A DNA stretch of 64,000 bases from Ceriagrion tenellum (GCA_963169105.1 OY720641.1:3673258-3737257); one strand, 5' to 3'. Counted from the first letter of the stretch, positions 1 to 11,829 are shown. Made by a program: numbers and translations. The notes: a model not told the origin generated them from the sequence alone.

Positions 1-89
1 TTTTTTGGCAACAACTCGCGAACAAGGTCGCTTCAGATAACTGCTTAATAAATTAATTAAAAATAGCGAATTGGACAAGGGGCTTTCTC

Positions 90-300
90 AGTGATCGAAA
101 ACAAAAAGTAGTTATTGATGGTTTTAGCTTTGACAAGGTGAAAGTCACATTCGGTGTTCCTCAAAGAAGCGTGATCGACCCTCTTTTATTCATTATTTAT
201 ATTAATGACCTAAGTTCTTGAGTTAGCAGTAAATTAAGATTATTTGCAGATTATATAGTTATCTACCGGGAATTAAGCGAAGACTGAATTTCTGTCATCG
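90..300 (+). pseudogene. Fragment of non-LTR retrotransposon reverse transcriptase
   Basis: In one frame this stretch reads as the middle of a Jockey/CR1-type LINE reverse transcriptase: FGVPQRSVIDPLLFIIYIND, then a stop, then KLRLFADYIVIYRE. The first piece matches the GVPQGSVLGPLLF-type motif and the second the FADD catalytic motif, whose second Asp is now Tyr. Only about 70 codons remain, with at least one internal stop, so it is dead. The matching C-terminal type of sequence reappears at 7150-7850, but the two need not be one insertion. Confidence 0.75.
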
Positions 301-399
301 GAACTTAACAACGTTCATCCGTGGTGGCCGGGATAGAGGGCTACAATTATATCTTAGTAATGCACCACACTTCAATTCCTGCGAAAGTCATCACTCAAA

Positions 400-872
400 G
401 CCATACCTACATTGTTCGAGGAGTAAAATCGGTGGGCGGGGACTTCTGAGGAGAAGGGTCTTATAATTGACCATAATTGGTCCGAATAGACCATCCATTG
501 GTTCGATAGGGCCCCGATTCGATGACGGACTCCGACAGACCGCACTACGTCCACCGTTAAAAGGAGTCGGTGGATCCCAAGAATTTGGGTAATGGGCTTC
601 GCCGGTTCTGAACAGATGTGCGGTAAGTTTTCGCGTAAGCGAGACTGGCGGCGACTCGTCCAACGTTGTTGGGGGAACTCAACAGCTAAGAGGACTGGAG
701 GTAAGCGGGGGGCCCATTGTTGTCCTTTCGACGTCAATCCGCCTCATGGTGTCTGCCTCCCAGTGGCTGTGCTTCGCTAGCCCTTTCTAACTCCCACTAC
801 CCATTTTCCCACTGCCTACCTATTCCCAGGCGATGAGTGTCGAGCTTCTAGACCGGGGGGGGGGGGGGGGGG
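400..872 (+). repeat. Dispersed GC-richer repeat R1, copy 1, ending in a G18 tract
   Basis: This block is diverged from, but clearly collinear with, 55130-55570. Shared landmarks include AATTGGTCCG, GCAGAC/AGACCGCA, ATTTGGGT/AATTTGGG, CAGATGTGCGGTA, GGGGGAAC and GTCAATCCGCCTCATGGTG-like text. Neither copy has a convincing long frame; the short frames on both strands do not stay open in both copies. A run of 18 G at 855-872 sits where the other copy has CCGGGGGCGG. Class unknown; possibly the 5' region of a retroelement. Confidence 0.6.
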
Positions 873-940
873 TTTGGCTCTTAACCCAAGCGAGGTGACA
901 AGTAACAGATGTGGGAGGAGTAAACATAAAATCTACATAA

Positions 941-996
941 TTGAGGAATTTATTGGAAATTCCTCAATTGAGGAATTTATTGGAAATTCCTCAATT
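941..996. repeat. Tandem duplication of a 28-bp hairpin unit
   Basis: Two adjacent copies of a 28-bp unit, each an imperfect palindrome: TTGAGGAATT, a short loop, then AATTCCTCAA. Together they can fold as two hairpins or one long one. Confidence 0.8.
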
Positions 997-1469
997 CCGA
1001 TATATCGTGGGGATTACACATACAAAACATATGCTGCACAGCATTAAAGAAACTAGGTTTTGTTATGCGTATAATAGGAGTGTCCTCGGATGATTAAGTA
1101 AAAAAGAGATGCTACTTCGCGCTGGTAAGGTCACACCTCGAATATGCCGCGAGCATTTTGGACCCTTTTCATGAAGATTTAACCAAAAAATTAATAAAAT
1201 ACAGAGAAAAGTTTATATATATCGTTTAACATTTTCCTAAATTAATACTCAAATAATTTTTCAATAGCCAACGGCATTTATCTTACTGAGTCGAATGTCA
1301 CAATTACTAGGTAAATTAGTAGCCAGAATTAATATGGGTAATACTGCATTCACTTCAGGGTCATGAACTAGTATTTTAATTTTCTAGGCATGGATGTTAA
1401 TAATTAATTTGGTTTTTGAAGCTACAGTTTCTTTATTGAAATATTTATTTAAAATAGCATAAAATCGCC

Positions 1470-1700
1470 TATTTGAGAGTCGAATATCGAAACAGATATA
1501 TGAGAGTAGATTGAATGGTGTGAGAGGTAGAGGTAGGCCGAGAAAGTTGTGGTTGAATGTGGTTGAGAAAAATCTTAGGAGGAGGAATATTAGGAGTAAA
1601 AACAGGAGGGCGTGTATGAGGGGTAAATGAGGCAAAAGAGGCTTTCAAGGATAGGTCAGTATATGGAGGAAATTATTGAAGCAGAGTTAGGTGTACAAAT
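1470..1700 (+). pseudogene. LINE C-terminal fragment
   Basis: One frame reads GRGRPRKLWLNVVEKNLRRR followed by more basic residues. This resembles the C-terminal tail of RTE-like LINE proteins (GRPRKRWxDxVxxDLRRR). No upstream reverse transcriptase is attached and a stop follows. The long minus-strand frame over the same bases is its antisense shadow. Confidence 0.5.
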
Positions 1701-4700
1701 ATGTATTTATGAGTGAACATTAGTGAATGCCTACCCCGGAAGGGAACGGCGTGTTTGGTATGCATTGACAGCACCAAGTTACGGTACAAAATTTTAAAAT
1801 TCTCCGTTTTCCATTAAATTCAACCTACTCCCCCCGTTGCTTCGGCTATCATATTTTCGAACGAAATGACACACCTGCTTCACACAAGCATTGAATAAAC
1901 GAATAATTTTCAGTTGAACTCGTTTGACCGAACGTTGGCACTTCCACACGAAAACAGGTAAATATTTACATTATTATCTCATCGGATTCCTCAGCTGAGG
2001 GTCGCGTCCGCAATCAGTCACCCTGCCTTCGCAAGTAAGTGGCCTTCATCTCAATGACTGAGGTTTATCATCCGCCAATGTTATTGAAGAGAATGGACAA
2101 GTTAACGCTGTTTTAATATTCCAAAGCAATACATTCCTATAGAAAAAGGGTACATTGACGACGCAAACTCATCAGTAATACATATGGGTTATTTTAAGTT
2201 CACGTCCTTGTCATTACAAGAATGTTCATAACTTTTGCCCGCAATTTTTTAAATTTTGGTAGTTTTTGAAAACACGATGCCTTGAAAAACCTATTTCCAA
2301 ACCCTTAGTATTCTGCAGCTGGGAAAAAAAGTTTCAGTTGATTATTTTTCTACTATTTTTTACTAAGTAATCTTTCTTCTCAATATCTACCGATCTTCAC
2401 GAGTAGACAGTAGTTTCTTTAATTGATCAATACTTCTCAATAATTATGTTGCACCATTACTCTTATTTTTGCTGTCAATAGTAATCGTGAGTATATTTTA
2501 TTCTATCATTAGTATAGAAGCATTGCATTAGAATGATATTCATGATTTTATGAGGAATACCCTTAATTTGTTCTCTATTTTTGTTTCTCCAGACAGTTTG
2601 AAAATATTTAAAAACATTTTCCTATGGTTGCGCATTTGCAATGCTCAATGTACGAGAGAAAGTATCTATTAGCGTTTATCTCTAGAAAACGAACAGTTAT
2701 TATGAATGAGTATTTTCCTATAAGCAGAAAATATTTTTTTACTCTTGAGGTAATGGAAATGGTACCGAGAGTATCAGCCTAGCTAAAATATGTACTCCGC
2801 CGCGTAAAAAATTATTTCCAATCTAGAAATCATGGTTGGCGCTATACTGAACAAAAAACTGTACAAATGAATTCTTTACTGGGGAATAAAGTCATCACAT
2901 AAAATAAATTCATTAAAGATGGAATATATCGATGACATATGAAGTTCAGCTTAGAATTAGAAGAGGAGGTAACATTTATAATAAAATAGACCATAAGGAA
3001 GCTTCATCTAAATGATAGTTATGCGTCTCTGACTAAGTCAAACCCTAATCTAAGAATTTTCCTATTTTTCTATTCTTTCTAATTTTAACGTACCATCACC
3101 GAAACTCAAAGCATTCATATGTAACTCTTTTTGTTAAACAATAGCCAGAGGAAAAGTTAAAACAGCATTTCCCTTAAAGAACATTCAAAGGAATTTCGTG
3201 AACATTTCTTCCTATTTTCACATATTACCTTCCGTCTACTTACGAAACATCCTATTTCGTTATTCCCAGGTTGAAACTTCTGACAACACATCCTGCAGCT
3301 TTTTTTGTCATAAATATATCAAATTTAAAAGTTTTATGACAAATTGTCAGCGACAACGTGTACTTATCCCTAACCTAATATCGACAATCTACTCTTAACG
3401 GGAGGTAAATTATGACCCCATGTTTTACATATAAAATAAATTGTAAAAGTTAAAAATATTTTAAAACTCATAAAAAGTACTGGTCAATAAGACTAGAGAG
3501 CATTGTAATCAAGAATGAAATTTTTAAAATGTGGAATGATTCATTGATAAACGGATGTACTTACAAAAATTAGTAGTTGAAAGAATGGAGAATGGGCAAA
3601 GATACACGTAGGATATTGTTTTGCGTCAGCTTTTATTTAATAAAAAGAACCTTTCAAGAAAAGTATGTACACCGAAAAAGAATGTATTTATCGGTTGAAA
3701 AGAGAGCGCTTAAATGAGCTTGTCAGGAATAAACAAACTTCATTAATTCTTGTATGCGATGGGGTTGTACCGAAAAAGGCTAACATCGTGGAGTCAAATG
3801 TGACGATTGTGCGGTGCAAAAAATACAAATGTAATGATTGATACGCCATATTATTGGTATACCGACAAGTGGCAGTTCGTACGTAGATTTGACGTACAGG
3901 CAGTTTGTTACAATTTTATGAATGAGAGGGAATTATTAAAGTTCACGTGGATCTCCTCAAATATGCAGCAATGGAAACGACGCAAGTAATACAGTTTACA
4001 TTTTTTCGCCTTAATTGGATTATGTTACGACTAGATATTTCAACGCGGTATTCAAAACTTAGGTACAATTATATTGCTTTTTTTAAAAAAGCTGGATGCG
4101 GGATAACACCATGTCATGTGTCATCAGCCATAGGAATGATAAGAAAGGTTTTATTTAGCCTTTAGAAGAAAATCTGTAAGAATGTAATCGCTTTGTTACG
4201 GAATATAATTATGATAATGCCGTGTTTATTGAGCGATATTAGGACTTCCAAGCCCTCTCTTACGTACAACTCATATTGCATCACACAAACAACCATGTCC
4301 TGAGTGGAGGAAAATTCACCCACGCGGGACTCACTCGCGAGTTCGAAGGCAAAAGGACTTTACCCTTCCGTCGCCGGGGTCGACCAAGTGCCAATCAAAC
4401 GCCAAGTGCCATAAGGTTACGCGTAAAAATAGCATAGATTTTCCCAAAAAACCAAACCGGTGTGACTCAATTTTTTCACTTTCATTTATAGATACTAAGA
4501 TTAAGAACGCGGATGCAAAGTTTCACGCAACTCTGTGCATAAACAAAAATCGCTCCGACCACCTTAAAACGAAGAAATAATTTGAACAATAATTTATTGG
4601 GGCTTTCAAATTTGATGCGTGATAAAACAAATACTTGTTGAGATTACTTCCCCGCTTTATACCACAGCTTTGAGACAGAGTGACCACACACGAGGATGTG

Positions 4701-4954
4701 GTAAGCCTTTGATACGCGGCATTTGAGGGGAACTAACTGACCGAAAGAATAGACGAATGAAGGAATGTTAGGTTCTCTTTGGGAGAAAATGAGGTTGGTT
4801 GGGCCGGGATGGGGCGGAGGTGAGGGAGGTGGGTGAGATCGAACGGTGATTGCATACGGTGCCATATGCCATATGAGAGGCCATGGGCAGCGGAAGGTTG
4901 CGTAAGGAGGAAGATTCAGGAAGGGTGTGGCGCGCCGCATGGACTAAAGGGGAA
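1701..4954. other. No recognisable gene
   Basis: AT-rich sequence. Open frames are short (up to about 98 codons), lack recognisable motifs and have no convincing splice context. I see no terminal repeats or tRNA-like promoters here. Confidence 0.5.
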
Positions 4955-5320
4955 ACTAAAAATTTTGGGGAGCGTTTAGCCTCCGGAAAATATATTCATT
5001 CATTTATGAAGATATCCTTCTACTGGCAGAAATGTCCGTTTCTTCTCAACTGGAGTGATTTTGTAAGAAATACCGTCTTAGTTTTGTTTAAACATAAGAG
5101 AATACGGCTTCACGTTCCTTATCTTGTTTTTTTTTATTTTGGGTAGCGCTTAGTCTCCGAAAAATATATTGATTTATTTTTGAAGATATCCTTCTGCTAA
5201 CAGAAATATCTGTTTATTCTCAACTGGAGTATTTTTTGCAAGTAATACCATCGTAGTTTTGTTTATACATAAGAGAATACGGCTTCACAATCCTTATCTT
5301 GGTTTTTTTTACTTTGTGGA
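4955..5320. repeat. Two tandem copies of a ~180-bp unit
   Basis: The segment from about 4960 to 5142 is repeated from about 5143 to 5316. Both copies carry AGCGYTTAGYCTCCG, AAAATATATT, GAAGATATCCTTCT, TCTCAACTGGAGT, TAGTTTTGTTTA and CATAAGAGAATACGGCTTCA in that order. The copies differ at many positions, so the duplication is not recent. No coding content is evident. Confidence 0.85.
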
Positions 5321-6342
5321 AATAACCCATTTTTCGCATTGATTTCTCGCAGGCCTATTTTGCCGATGTCTCTTACGAGAGGCAAGCTCAACAATGACCT
5401 TAGTTCTCAATGGAATGGGTTGTTCAATATGAACAAAATCATCAGAAACTCACATTTTTAACAAAGATCTAGTAATTTTGATTCGACAGTAGGGAGTAGA
5501 ATCTTTTTTGAATTTTCTTTCTGCTAGGGTGTGTCCCAAGGGTGTGCAGTGATTATTTCTAATTAAATTTTGAACAAAAAGGGTAAAAATACAATCGGTA
5601 AAGATTAAATTTACACGTATTTCTCATGGTAACGCTTTGTCTCGCCTGGGGTCGAACAGGAGACCATGAGTCACAAGAAAAGCAGACTGTTATCTGGACA
5701 GGGAAGACATTGAACAAAATTAAAGCTTGAAAGTTGTACTAAATTTGGCTCTCAAGTTTTAGGCGAAAATATGTACTAATATACATTATACTTGATTTAT
5801 AATACAAGAAGATTTTGTTTCATCGTGGATTTTTGTCGCTTTGGAGCAAATTCATGTTCACTGTTACAGTTTGCAGTGAAATTGAGGGGACGTGAAGAAC
5901 TTATAAGCTCGATATAAGATGAAGAAGATACAACAAGGCCAAATCATGACTGCTCTAGGATACTGTATATGATTTCCGCGCGAGATCGGCGGCAGGACGG
6001 ATATTATAATTAATAATACTAAAGCTTCTTCCTTTGAAGTGAAACACTGGTTTAAAAAAATTAAGATGTCGCTAAATTTAGCAGATATATAGTTTTTGAT
6101 TGCTCCCACTTGCCTGCTTCTCTATGGGATGGGTTGGAGGACATGAAATATATTGCCTTATCAACTTAACCGATTTCGTCCCAATTTCTCAGTAATTCAA
6201 CATTGTGTGTACAACAAACGAGTATATGAACACACTTATGCATTTACTCAAATGGTAAATCATGCACCCTCACTTAATAGGAAGTAGCTTCACCACGAAT
6301 ATAGAATACTCTTTAGAATATAGAAATTATTACCAAGCATCA
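5321..6342. other. No recognisable gene
   Basis: AT-rich sequence with only short frames. Nothing in it matches a family I know. Confidence 0.45.
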
Positions 6343-6990
6343 TCATTGGTCGTTCAATTCTAAGATTGGTTGAGTTCAGCCCTCCACCCTTCCCCAGCTT
6401 ATGCTAGTTCTTTTACTTCCTGGTAGCCCTTCCTATGTAATGTCCCCTTTATTTGGTTCATGAACTTATTCTTGGGTACTTTTTTCTATATTTTTCCTTA
6501 CATTATGTTCTTCACAAACCCATTACGCCTCAGGGTGTGTCCAATCCATCATGCTCTTTAGGAAGTTTCTTTACAGTACTCCATGTGGTCCTTTCCTCTT
6601 CTACTCTTCTGTAAACTTAATCATTTCTTGACTTTTCTGTCCATTTTATCTTCAGCATCCTCCTCTAGCCACAAGTTTCGAAGGCTTTATGTATGTTCTG
6701 GTCAGCTTTTCCAATGGTCCATGCTTCGGATTCACAGAAAGCCGCGCTCCACACGAATGCTTTCACATACTGCTTCTAGTTTGAAATCCTTTGAAAATAG
6801 CAGTTGTCTTTTTACCATGAACGCTTTCTTAGCTACGGCTATTCTTCGTAACGCTATCACTAAGCATGTAAACTATGATATTACTGTGGGGACAATGCTG
6901 GAAAGGTTTTTACCAAAATGTATCTCAGCCTTAATTATTAATACCCTCTTTTCTAGGGCTAGGACCTACTGGGTCGTAGAGGCCAACATA
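6343..6990 (-). pseudogene. LINE 3' fragment, reverse strand
   Basis: Read on the minus strand this is the C-terminal end and tail of the LINE family also present at 15917-16112 and 53653-54240. Visible landmarks are AKKAFMVK, KNIM and a tail reading GRVEG...QPILELNDQ that ends at ATTGGTCGTTC. Several stops and shifts break it. The plus-strand frame of 139 codons over this region is antisense to it. Confidence 0.7.
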
Positions 6991-7149
6991 GGTTATTCCT
7001 AATGTCAAACCTTCACTTGGTTGTTTGAGCAGAATAACTGCCAACACCCCAGGGAAAGAGATACTGATCCATATTATATATTTGTGGGCTTCACCTTCAC
7101 TTACGGATGAGTAAACGCAGCTCCACATCTGGCGCTTTAAATACTCTAT

Positions 7150-8070
7150 AGTTACATGTTCACCAAACCCAGTCAGTTAAGAATGGTGCAGTATCTGGGA
7201 GCTTGAGTTAAATAACAAAAAAAGCAGCGCCGTGGCGATAACTACGAAGAAAAACCCCATTAATTTCGACTACACCATTAACTCAATGCCACTGACTCGC
7301 GTGTGCTCCATCAAAGATCTGGGAATAATTGTTGACCACAAGATTCATTTCGGTGACCATATACAGGCAATTAAATTGTAGGCCATGTCTCTATTAGGTC
7401 TTTCATATCGCTTCACATATGTCTCAAATACTCCCACACTACAGTCCTACTTCTCATCCATTGTTCTTCCGATACTTACTTATTGCTCCCCAATATGGTC
7501 TATGTCAGCAGCCTCAAATCTCGCCACCCTTAACAGTGTCACAACTTTCTTCGCTAAAATAGTGAAATGCAGACTTCCAAATTTCCGCGATGCATCCACA
7601 AACGAGGTACTATCATCCCTCTCCATTTTCAGTCTCTCCCATCCCAGACTTAAATCCAACTTTAAACTCATTTACAATACCCTTAATTCTTCCATTGAAA
7701 GTCCCAACTCACCTCATTCATCAACATCAGAGAGCCCTCGCGTCCCACCAGACCTAACTCACAACTCCAAGATTATCACTAATTAAACGCTCGCTCTTCT
7801 TCCGTCTCTCCTCCCTTATAAATTCACTTCCCACTCATATCGATCCCTTTTCCCTCTCTCACCAAAAAAACTTCACCTAGACAGTAACAGACTTGGACGC
7901 CAACTCCAGATCGTCTAAGTCAAGGTTTTTGTGGTTATTTTGTTATTTTTGCTGTTATTGTTGTTTATATGTGAGTCTTTTTGTGTTTGTTACAAGTGCA
8001 CTTTCAATTGGCAATTTTGCCTCATGTAGATTCCTTATCTTTAAATAAAATTAATTAAATAAATAATACC
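7150..8070 (+). pseudogene. 3' part of a Jockey/CR1-type LINE
   Basis: The frame reads LGIIVDHKIHFGDHI, a stop, then MSLLGLSYRFTYV and VLPILTYCSPIWS. This is the thumb/C-terminal pattern of Jockey/CR1-like LINE proteins (LGV..D..L.F..HI, then LV.P.LEYCSPVW). The frame runs on to about 7786, and an AT-rich 3' end with AAATAAA/TTAAATAAAT repeats follows to about 8070. It lies just upstream of the EcKL exon, so it probably sits in that gene's last intron. Confidence 0.8.
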
Positions 8071-8158
8071 CGATGTAAAAGGCTTAATCAGATGTTTTCG
8101 GGAGAGTGGAAAACAAATTTTAAAGATGAGATAGTAAATAATCGCTCTCGTCCCGCAG

Positions 8159-8609
8159 GAGGCGTTCCGAAGGCGGGGATTGGGAGGTGAAGTTTGTCGA
8201 CTACCAGATGGTTCGCTACTGCTCCCCGGCCGCGGACCTCTCCTACTTCCTGTTCACATCCGTGGAGAAGGAGACACGGGTTCGGCGCTTCGACGACCTC
8301 CTCAAGGAGTACCACGCCACGCTCGTGCGCTGGCTCGACCACTTCGGCCTGCCCACGCTCCGCTCAACGCTCCCGTACTCCGAGCTCGAGGACCAGATGA
8401 GCAGGCACGCGTTCTTCGGCATCGGCATGGCCCTCGTCTTCCTGCCGCTCTACTACATCGGCACGGGAGACGCGCCGGACGTCGAGAGGCTAGAGGACCC
8501 GTCTTTCGCTTACTTGAAGAAAGCCCACGACCTGGGAATGCAGAACAGGGAAGCTAGGGAGAATCTGGCGTCTGTGATCAAGCTGTGCTGCGATCGGGGT
8601 TACATATAA
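8159..8609 (+). CDS. Terminal exon of an ecdysteroid-kinase-like (CHK/EcKL) gene
   Basis: This exon begins after a pyrimidine-rich acceptor (ctctcgtcccgcag) and encodes about 149 residues to TAA. The motif VKFVDYQMVRYCSPAADLSY is the (I/V)DFQ...sp..DL signature of the EcKinase/CHK kinase-like family; its Asp corresponds to the DFG Asp of protein kinases. These cytoplasmic small-molecule kinases phosphorylate ecdysteroids or other hydroxylated compounds; substrate cannot be told from sequence. Family proteins are about 400 residues, so this is the C-terminal third; the exon with the catalytic HGD loop is not visible and probably lies left of the window or beyond the LINE at 7150-8070. The exon is strongly GC-rich at third positions, unlike its AT-rich surroundings. 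The first ATG at 8187 is internal, not the start. Confidence 0.85.
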
Positions 8610-9177
8610 CCTCATAACATGTACTATAGTGAGCCGCACAGCGGATTTCTTCATCGCGTGTACTCATCTAAGTTGGACTGGAGAACTCAAGGTCGAGCAC
8701 TTCAAAATGTGATACTATTCACCAGCTATTTTAAATACATATAGTTTACCTAATGATGAACGATATTATCAAAAATGCGAAATTTTTACGTCCCTCCGCG
8801 AAGTGACTGGTTTCAACTCTAAATCCCTTTGCATATGATCACATAGCATGTTACCAAAGTTAATCTATGTTTATGAGAAATATGCCACGTAAATCTCTTC
8901 CAGAATCCATTGCCCTAATCATTCAAATCTTATGAACAAGGGAACCAAAGAACACTATCACGGTGTAAAGAAGCTTTCCATTCAAAGTGTTGAAAGTACA
9001 TCAGACCGGAAGGTATACGTGCTATTAAGCGCAGAGGAATCACCGTGAATAGATCGATGTACGCTGCCGAACCGCTTCTAAATTACCGTCATATAGATAT
9101 CATTCTCCAGGAACACGACGGTCATGACCGAATGTTTCACAGTATTTTATTTACTCGTTTAAAGCCGTAAACCCAAA
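8610..9177. other. Downstream of the EcKL exon, no gene seen
   Basis: This should contain the EcKL 3' UTR. I see no further exon, repeat pair or promoter-like element. Confidence 0.4.
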
Positions 9178-9193
9178 AACTGTAACCTTTTCA
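9178..9193. repeat. 16-bp target-site duplication, left copy
   Basis: AACTGTAACCTTTTCA here is identical to 11424-11439 and brackets the Penelope-like insertion. Confidence 0.8.
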
Positions 9194-9214
9194 CAAATGA
9201 AAAAGTGACTTGGT

Positions 9215-9255
9215 TTCCTTCCACAGATTTTGTTCCTGGCACAACACGTTTCGAC
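9215..9255 (-). ncRNA. Decayed hammerhead-ribozyme-like motif
   Basis: On the minus strand the order is GCAC, a truncated core CUGUGUC, GAAAC, GUGUU, GUGC. Stem I (GCAC with GUGC) and the GAAAC box remain. CUGAUGA and the 5' half of stem II are deleted relative to the copy at 11309-11348. It is not expected to cleave. Confidence 0.55.
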
Positions 9256-9288
9256 ACAGGTGCAAACTAAAATAAATTTCAGAAGTAC

Positions 9289-9420
9289 AGTAAACCGACA
9301 CAAAGCGCGGTCTCACATAAAGCGACTTCGTTAAGACGCGGTTGTTGTTATGCGTGTCCCGATTACACTCTCGACACGATCGGTCTTCTCGATAAGACGC
9401 GGTTTAATATGTCGCCATCG
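9289..9420 (+). repeat. Possible single Tigger/pogo-type terminus
   Basis: TACAGTAAACCGACACAAAG follows the TA + CAGT start typical of Tigger/pogo termini in this window (compare 19361 and 44453). I could not find a matching inverted end, so only one side or a chance match may be present. Confidence 0.35.
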
Positions 9421-10289
9421 GAACGAAATCGGGAATCACGCCCCATCATTATTCCTTACATTTTTTCAAGGATTAAGAGTAATGTTTTTAAGTAGTAAAC
9501 TTGTCGAATCAACCACATTGCGAGTAAAGAACGTCATAATCCATGATATTAACCTCGCACTCATCATTTCATTATGATAAATTAAAGTTTTGCACACTAT
9601 TAGCCGTGACATCATCTGCATTGTTTGAGTTCGACGATACATTGCACATGTTCTGCGAGCCTTAGATCCCTTTCCTTCAGGGTTTCGCGGGAGGAGAGAT
9701 TAGTGGTGGAATAAAGTGTTGTTGAAGCGAAACGGTCCTATCCTCCGTAGAGCATAAAATATCGAGCAAATTTTACAAATTTTTTGTTGATGTAATTTCA
9801 CCTGATCTTGTGGTCGCCTCTGAGTGTTAATTCAGTCAAAAACATAAAAATGATTTGTTGAAGAACAAACTTCTTGTATTTTGATTGAACTGGGCGCCTT
9901 TCCCATTAAAAAAAAAAACAAAAAAGTTTACAAATCTCTGTTTAACAACGCAAAAATTACGAAATTATTTCCGTAAGTGCAACGTTACTTAGTAATCACA
10001 GAATTTCGCCTTCAATTAAACATAAGGTGTTGAGATTGAGGAACGAAACTCGGTATTCCCCGTCATATATTCGTTTCATATAACGCGATTTTCAATTACC
10101 CGACGATATTTAGGAACGTAACTTCGCATCATGTGAGGGCTTGTTAGGGGAAAGGTAGGAGTGGGGGGGAGGGGGTGAGGAGTGGAAACCATGGGGGGGG
10201 GTACGGGATGTCGGTTGGGCTAGGAATCGGGAAAACCCGTGAGAGGACATGTAAGTGGGGGGTAGTGAGTGGGTCATAATAGAGACCAT

Positions 10290-10830
10290 CTTCGAATAAT
10301 ACGTTTTAGTTTCACCAGCTGTAGGACACATCAATTAAATACTGCATTATTAATGGTGCAATAATATAGTTTTATATGTCATAAATTGTAAGCAATTAAA
10401 TGAAAATATCTAAATAAGTCTTTAACTTGACTAATTTTTTTCACGCGGTACGTTTGAAACTCCATCAAAACGGAAGGTTTTTTGTGATACCCAAGAACTT
10501 AATGCGGCGATAATATGATTAATTTAAAAAAATAAATAATTGAGAAAACATACCAACTACACACTGTTAGTTTTTTTACGACATCTAAGTGTTAGAAAGA
10601 CCTCATTTTGAGAATAACGTCTCTCTGGAGTGCATAGGTACACGCACCATTTCCCATGCAATAAAAGGGCTGTTTTTTATTTTCTGGCAAATATCTCCAA
10701 AAGTAATGTGGTAAGGGTTTGAATTTTTGGCGTCATTAGAAGGGTGAGATATTTTTCTTTAAAATGAGACCAAATTCAATGATTTATAAGTAAAATGATG
10801 TTTCGCTCGGACTATCTTTAAGGTAGCAGT
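10290..10830 (+). repeat. Dispersed repeat R2, copy 1
   Basis: The copy at 20620-21180 is collinear and in the same orientation. Long shared blocks include TTTTTTTCACGCGGTACGTT, GAAACTCCATCAAAACGGAA and TATTAATGGTGCAATAA. No coding potential is visible. One copy sits within the Penelope-like insertion, the other within a Tigger-like element, so R2 is either a mobile unit of its own or was copied with a host element. Confidence 0.85.
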
Positions 10831-10849
10831 GGGTTATCAGAATGTGGGG

Positions 10850-11240
10850 AGTGGGGTATGAGGGTCATTGGTTTCGGTTTTTCCGTGGGGGATGGAGAGA
10901 CATCCAGGGGAGGGGAAAGTTTTTCTAAAAAGACATCGTTGAGTAAAAGACCCTTCTTCGTGTCCCATCTTATTTCCAGCTCCTCCTTTTCGTCCATCTT
11001 CCTCCCTTTTTTCTCAATGTGTAATGTCTCCGGTATAAAGTGGTATAAAGTATGGTTTTCTTCCCACAGGTGCTTGGCAAAGTGGGACTGGGAAAGACTG
11101 CATTTCCGGAAACATCACTCGTGTTCTTCTATCCTTTTCTGGAAAGAGCGCCCTGTCTGTCCAACATACGCCGCGCTGCAGTCGTTGCATTGTAACATCC
11201 CTTACCTCTCACTTGGTTTTCCCTCCTCACCTCCCCCTTC
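10850..11240 (-). pseudogene. GIY-YIG endonuclease domain of a Penelope-like element
   Basis: The minus strand reads LQCNDCSAAYVGQTGRSFQK followed by RIEEHE and a stop, then in the same frame SQSHFAKHLWEENH and on to a Pro-rich tail. CxxC followed by AYVGQTGRSF..R..EH is the endonuclease signature that ends Penelope-like proteins (GIY-YIG family; Arg and Glu/His positions visible). At least two stops break it. It acts, when intact, as the nicking enzyme for target-primed integration. The opposite-strand frame of 148 codons is a shadow. Confidence 0.75.
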
Positions 11241-11308
11241 CATCTTTCCCCAAACCTTTGATACACCCCCTTATGATATATATACTTCTGAATTTTTTTT
11301 TTAAATTT

Positions 11309-11348
11309 GTACCTGATGATGACACCGCTGTGTCGAAACATGTTGTAC
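11309..11348 (+). ncRNA. Hammerhead-ribozyme-like motif in Penelope-like terminus
   Basis: Order: GUAC (stem I), CUGAUGA, U, GACAC-CGCU-GUGUC (stem II), GAAAC, AUGUU, GUAC (stem I). All core boxes of a type I hammerhead are present, with a very short stem III and UU before the predicted cleavage site. One extra U lies between the core A9 and stem II; the same U occurs in the other copies. Activity is not demonstrated. Confidence 0.65.
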
Positions 11349-11423
11349 CAGGAAAATAAATCTATGCAAGGAAACCAAGTTACTTTTTTCATTTGGGAAA
11401 TTCAACTTCCACATAGTCTATGG

Positions 11424-11439
11424 AACTGTAACCTTTTCA
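11424..11439. repeat. 16-bp target-site duplication, right copy
   Basis: Identical to 9178-9193. Confidence 0.8.
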
Positions 11440-11829
11440 TCACAGTGCAATGTAATACTTGACATTATCCATACTTATAGCCTTTCATAACAATCAACAA
11501 GAAATAGCAATCGAGGATGTGATTGTAGAAGTTCTTTCATTGTCCACTGCACATCAAGTCTGCTTCAGGTCTCATCTGAATGACGCGGCTATTTACGCAG
11601 GGTCCGAGAAGAACGGAAAGCTAGTAGAAAGAAAGTAAGACGATAAAAATACAAACAATAATTAGTTCTTTTATTTCGTTTGAGTTATTAGAAGCTGATG
11701 GGCAGTTTTTTTTTTATAGAACTTATTCTAACGTCCATATTTCTGGCATCTCCTTCCGATTTCCCTCCAGCACGTGATCCGCCATTAGATCCCTATTACA
11801 TTCCTTATATCCTCTCCCTCCCTTTCCCG
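11440..11829. other. No recognisable gene
   Basis: Short stretch between the Penelope-like insertion and the LINE; no feature seen. Confidence 0.4.

Larger units (their letters stand above)
9194..11423 (-). mobile_element. Penelope-like element with inverted ends, degenerate
   Basis: The insertion is bracketed by a 16-bp direct repeat. Its ends are inverted copies: CAAATGAAAAAGTGACTTGG at the left and the complement of the related text at 11362-11395 at the right. Each end carries a hammerhead-like motif, intact in outline at 11309-11348 and decayed at 9215-9255. The minus strand at about 10850-11240 encodes a GIY-YIG endonuclease remnant. Penelope-like elements are known to have terminal repeats in direct or inverted order and to carry hammerhead ribozymes there. 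No reverse transcriptase is visible, so most of the body is lost or replaced; a second repeat (R2, 10290-10830) and a Tigger-like end at 9289 lie inside. Confidence 0.7.

Noticed and set aside
10858..11304. 148-codon plus-strand frame
   Set aside because: Antisense to the GIY-YIG remnant, whose CxxC...YVGQTGR motif is specific.
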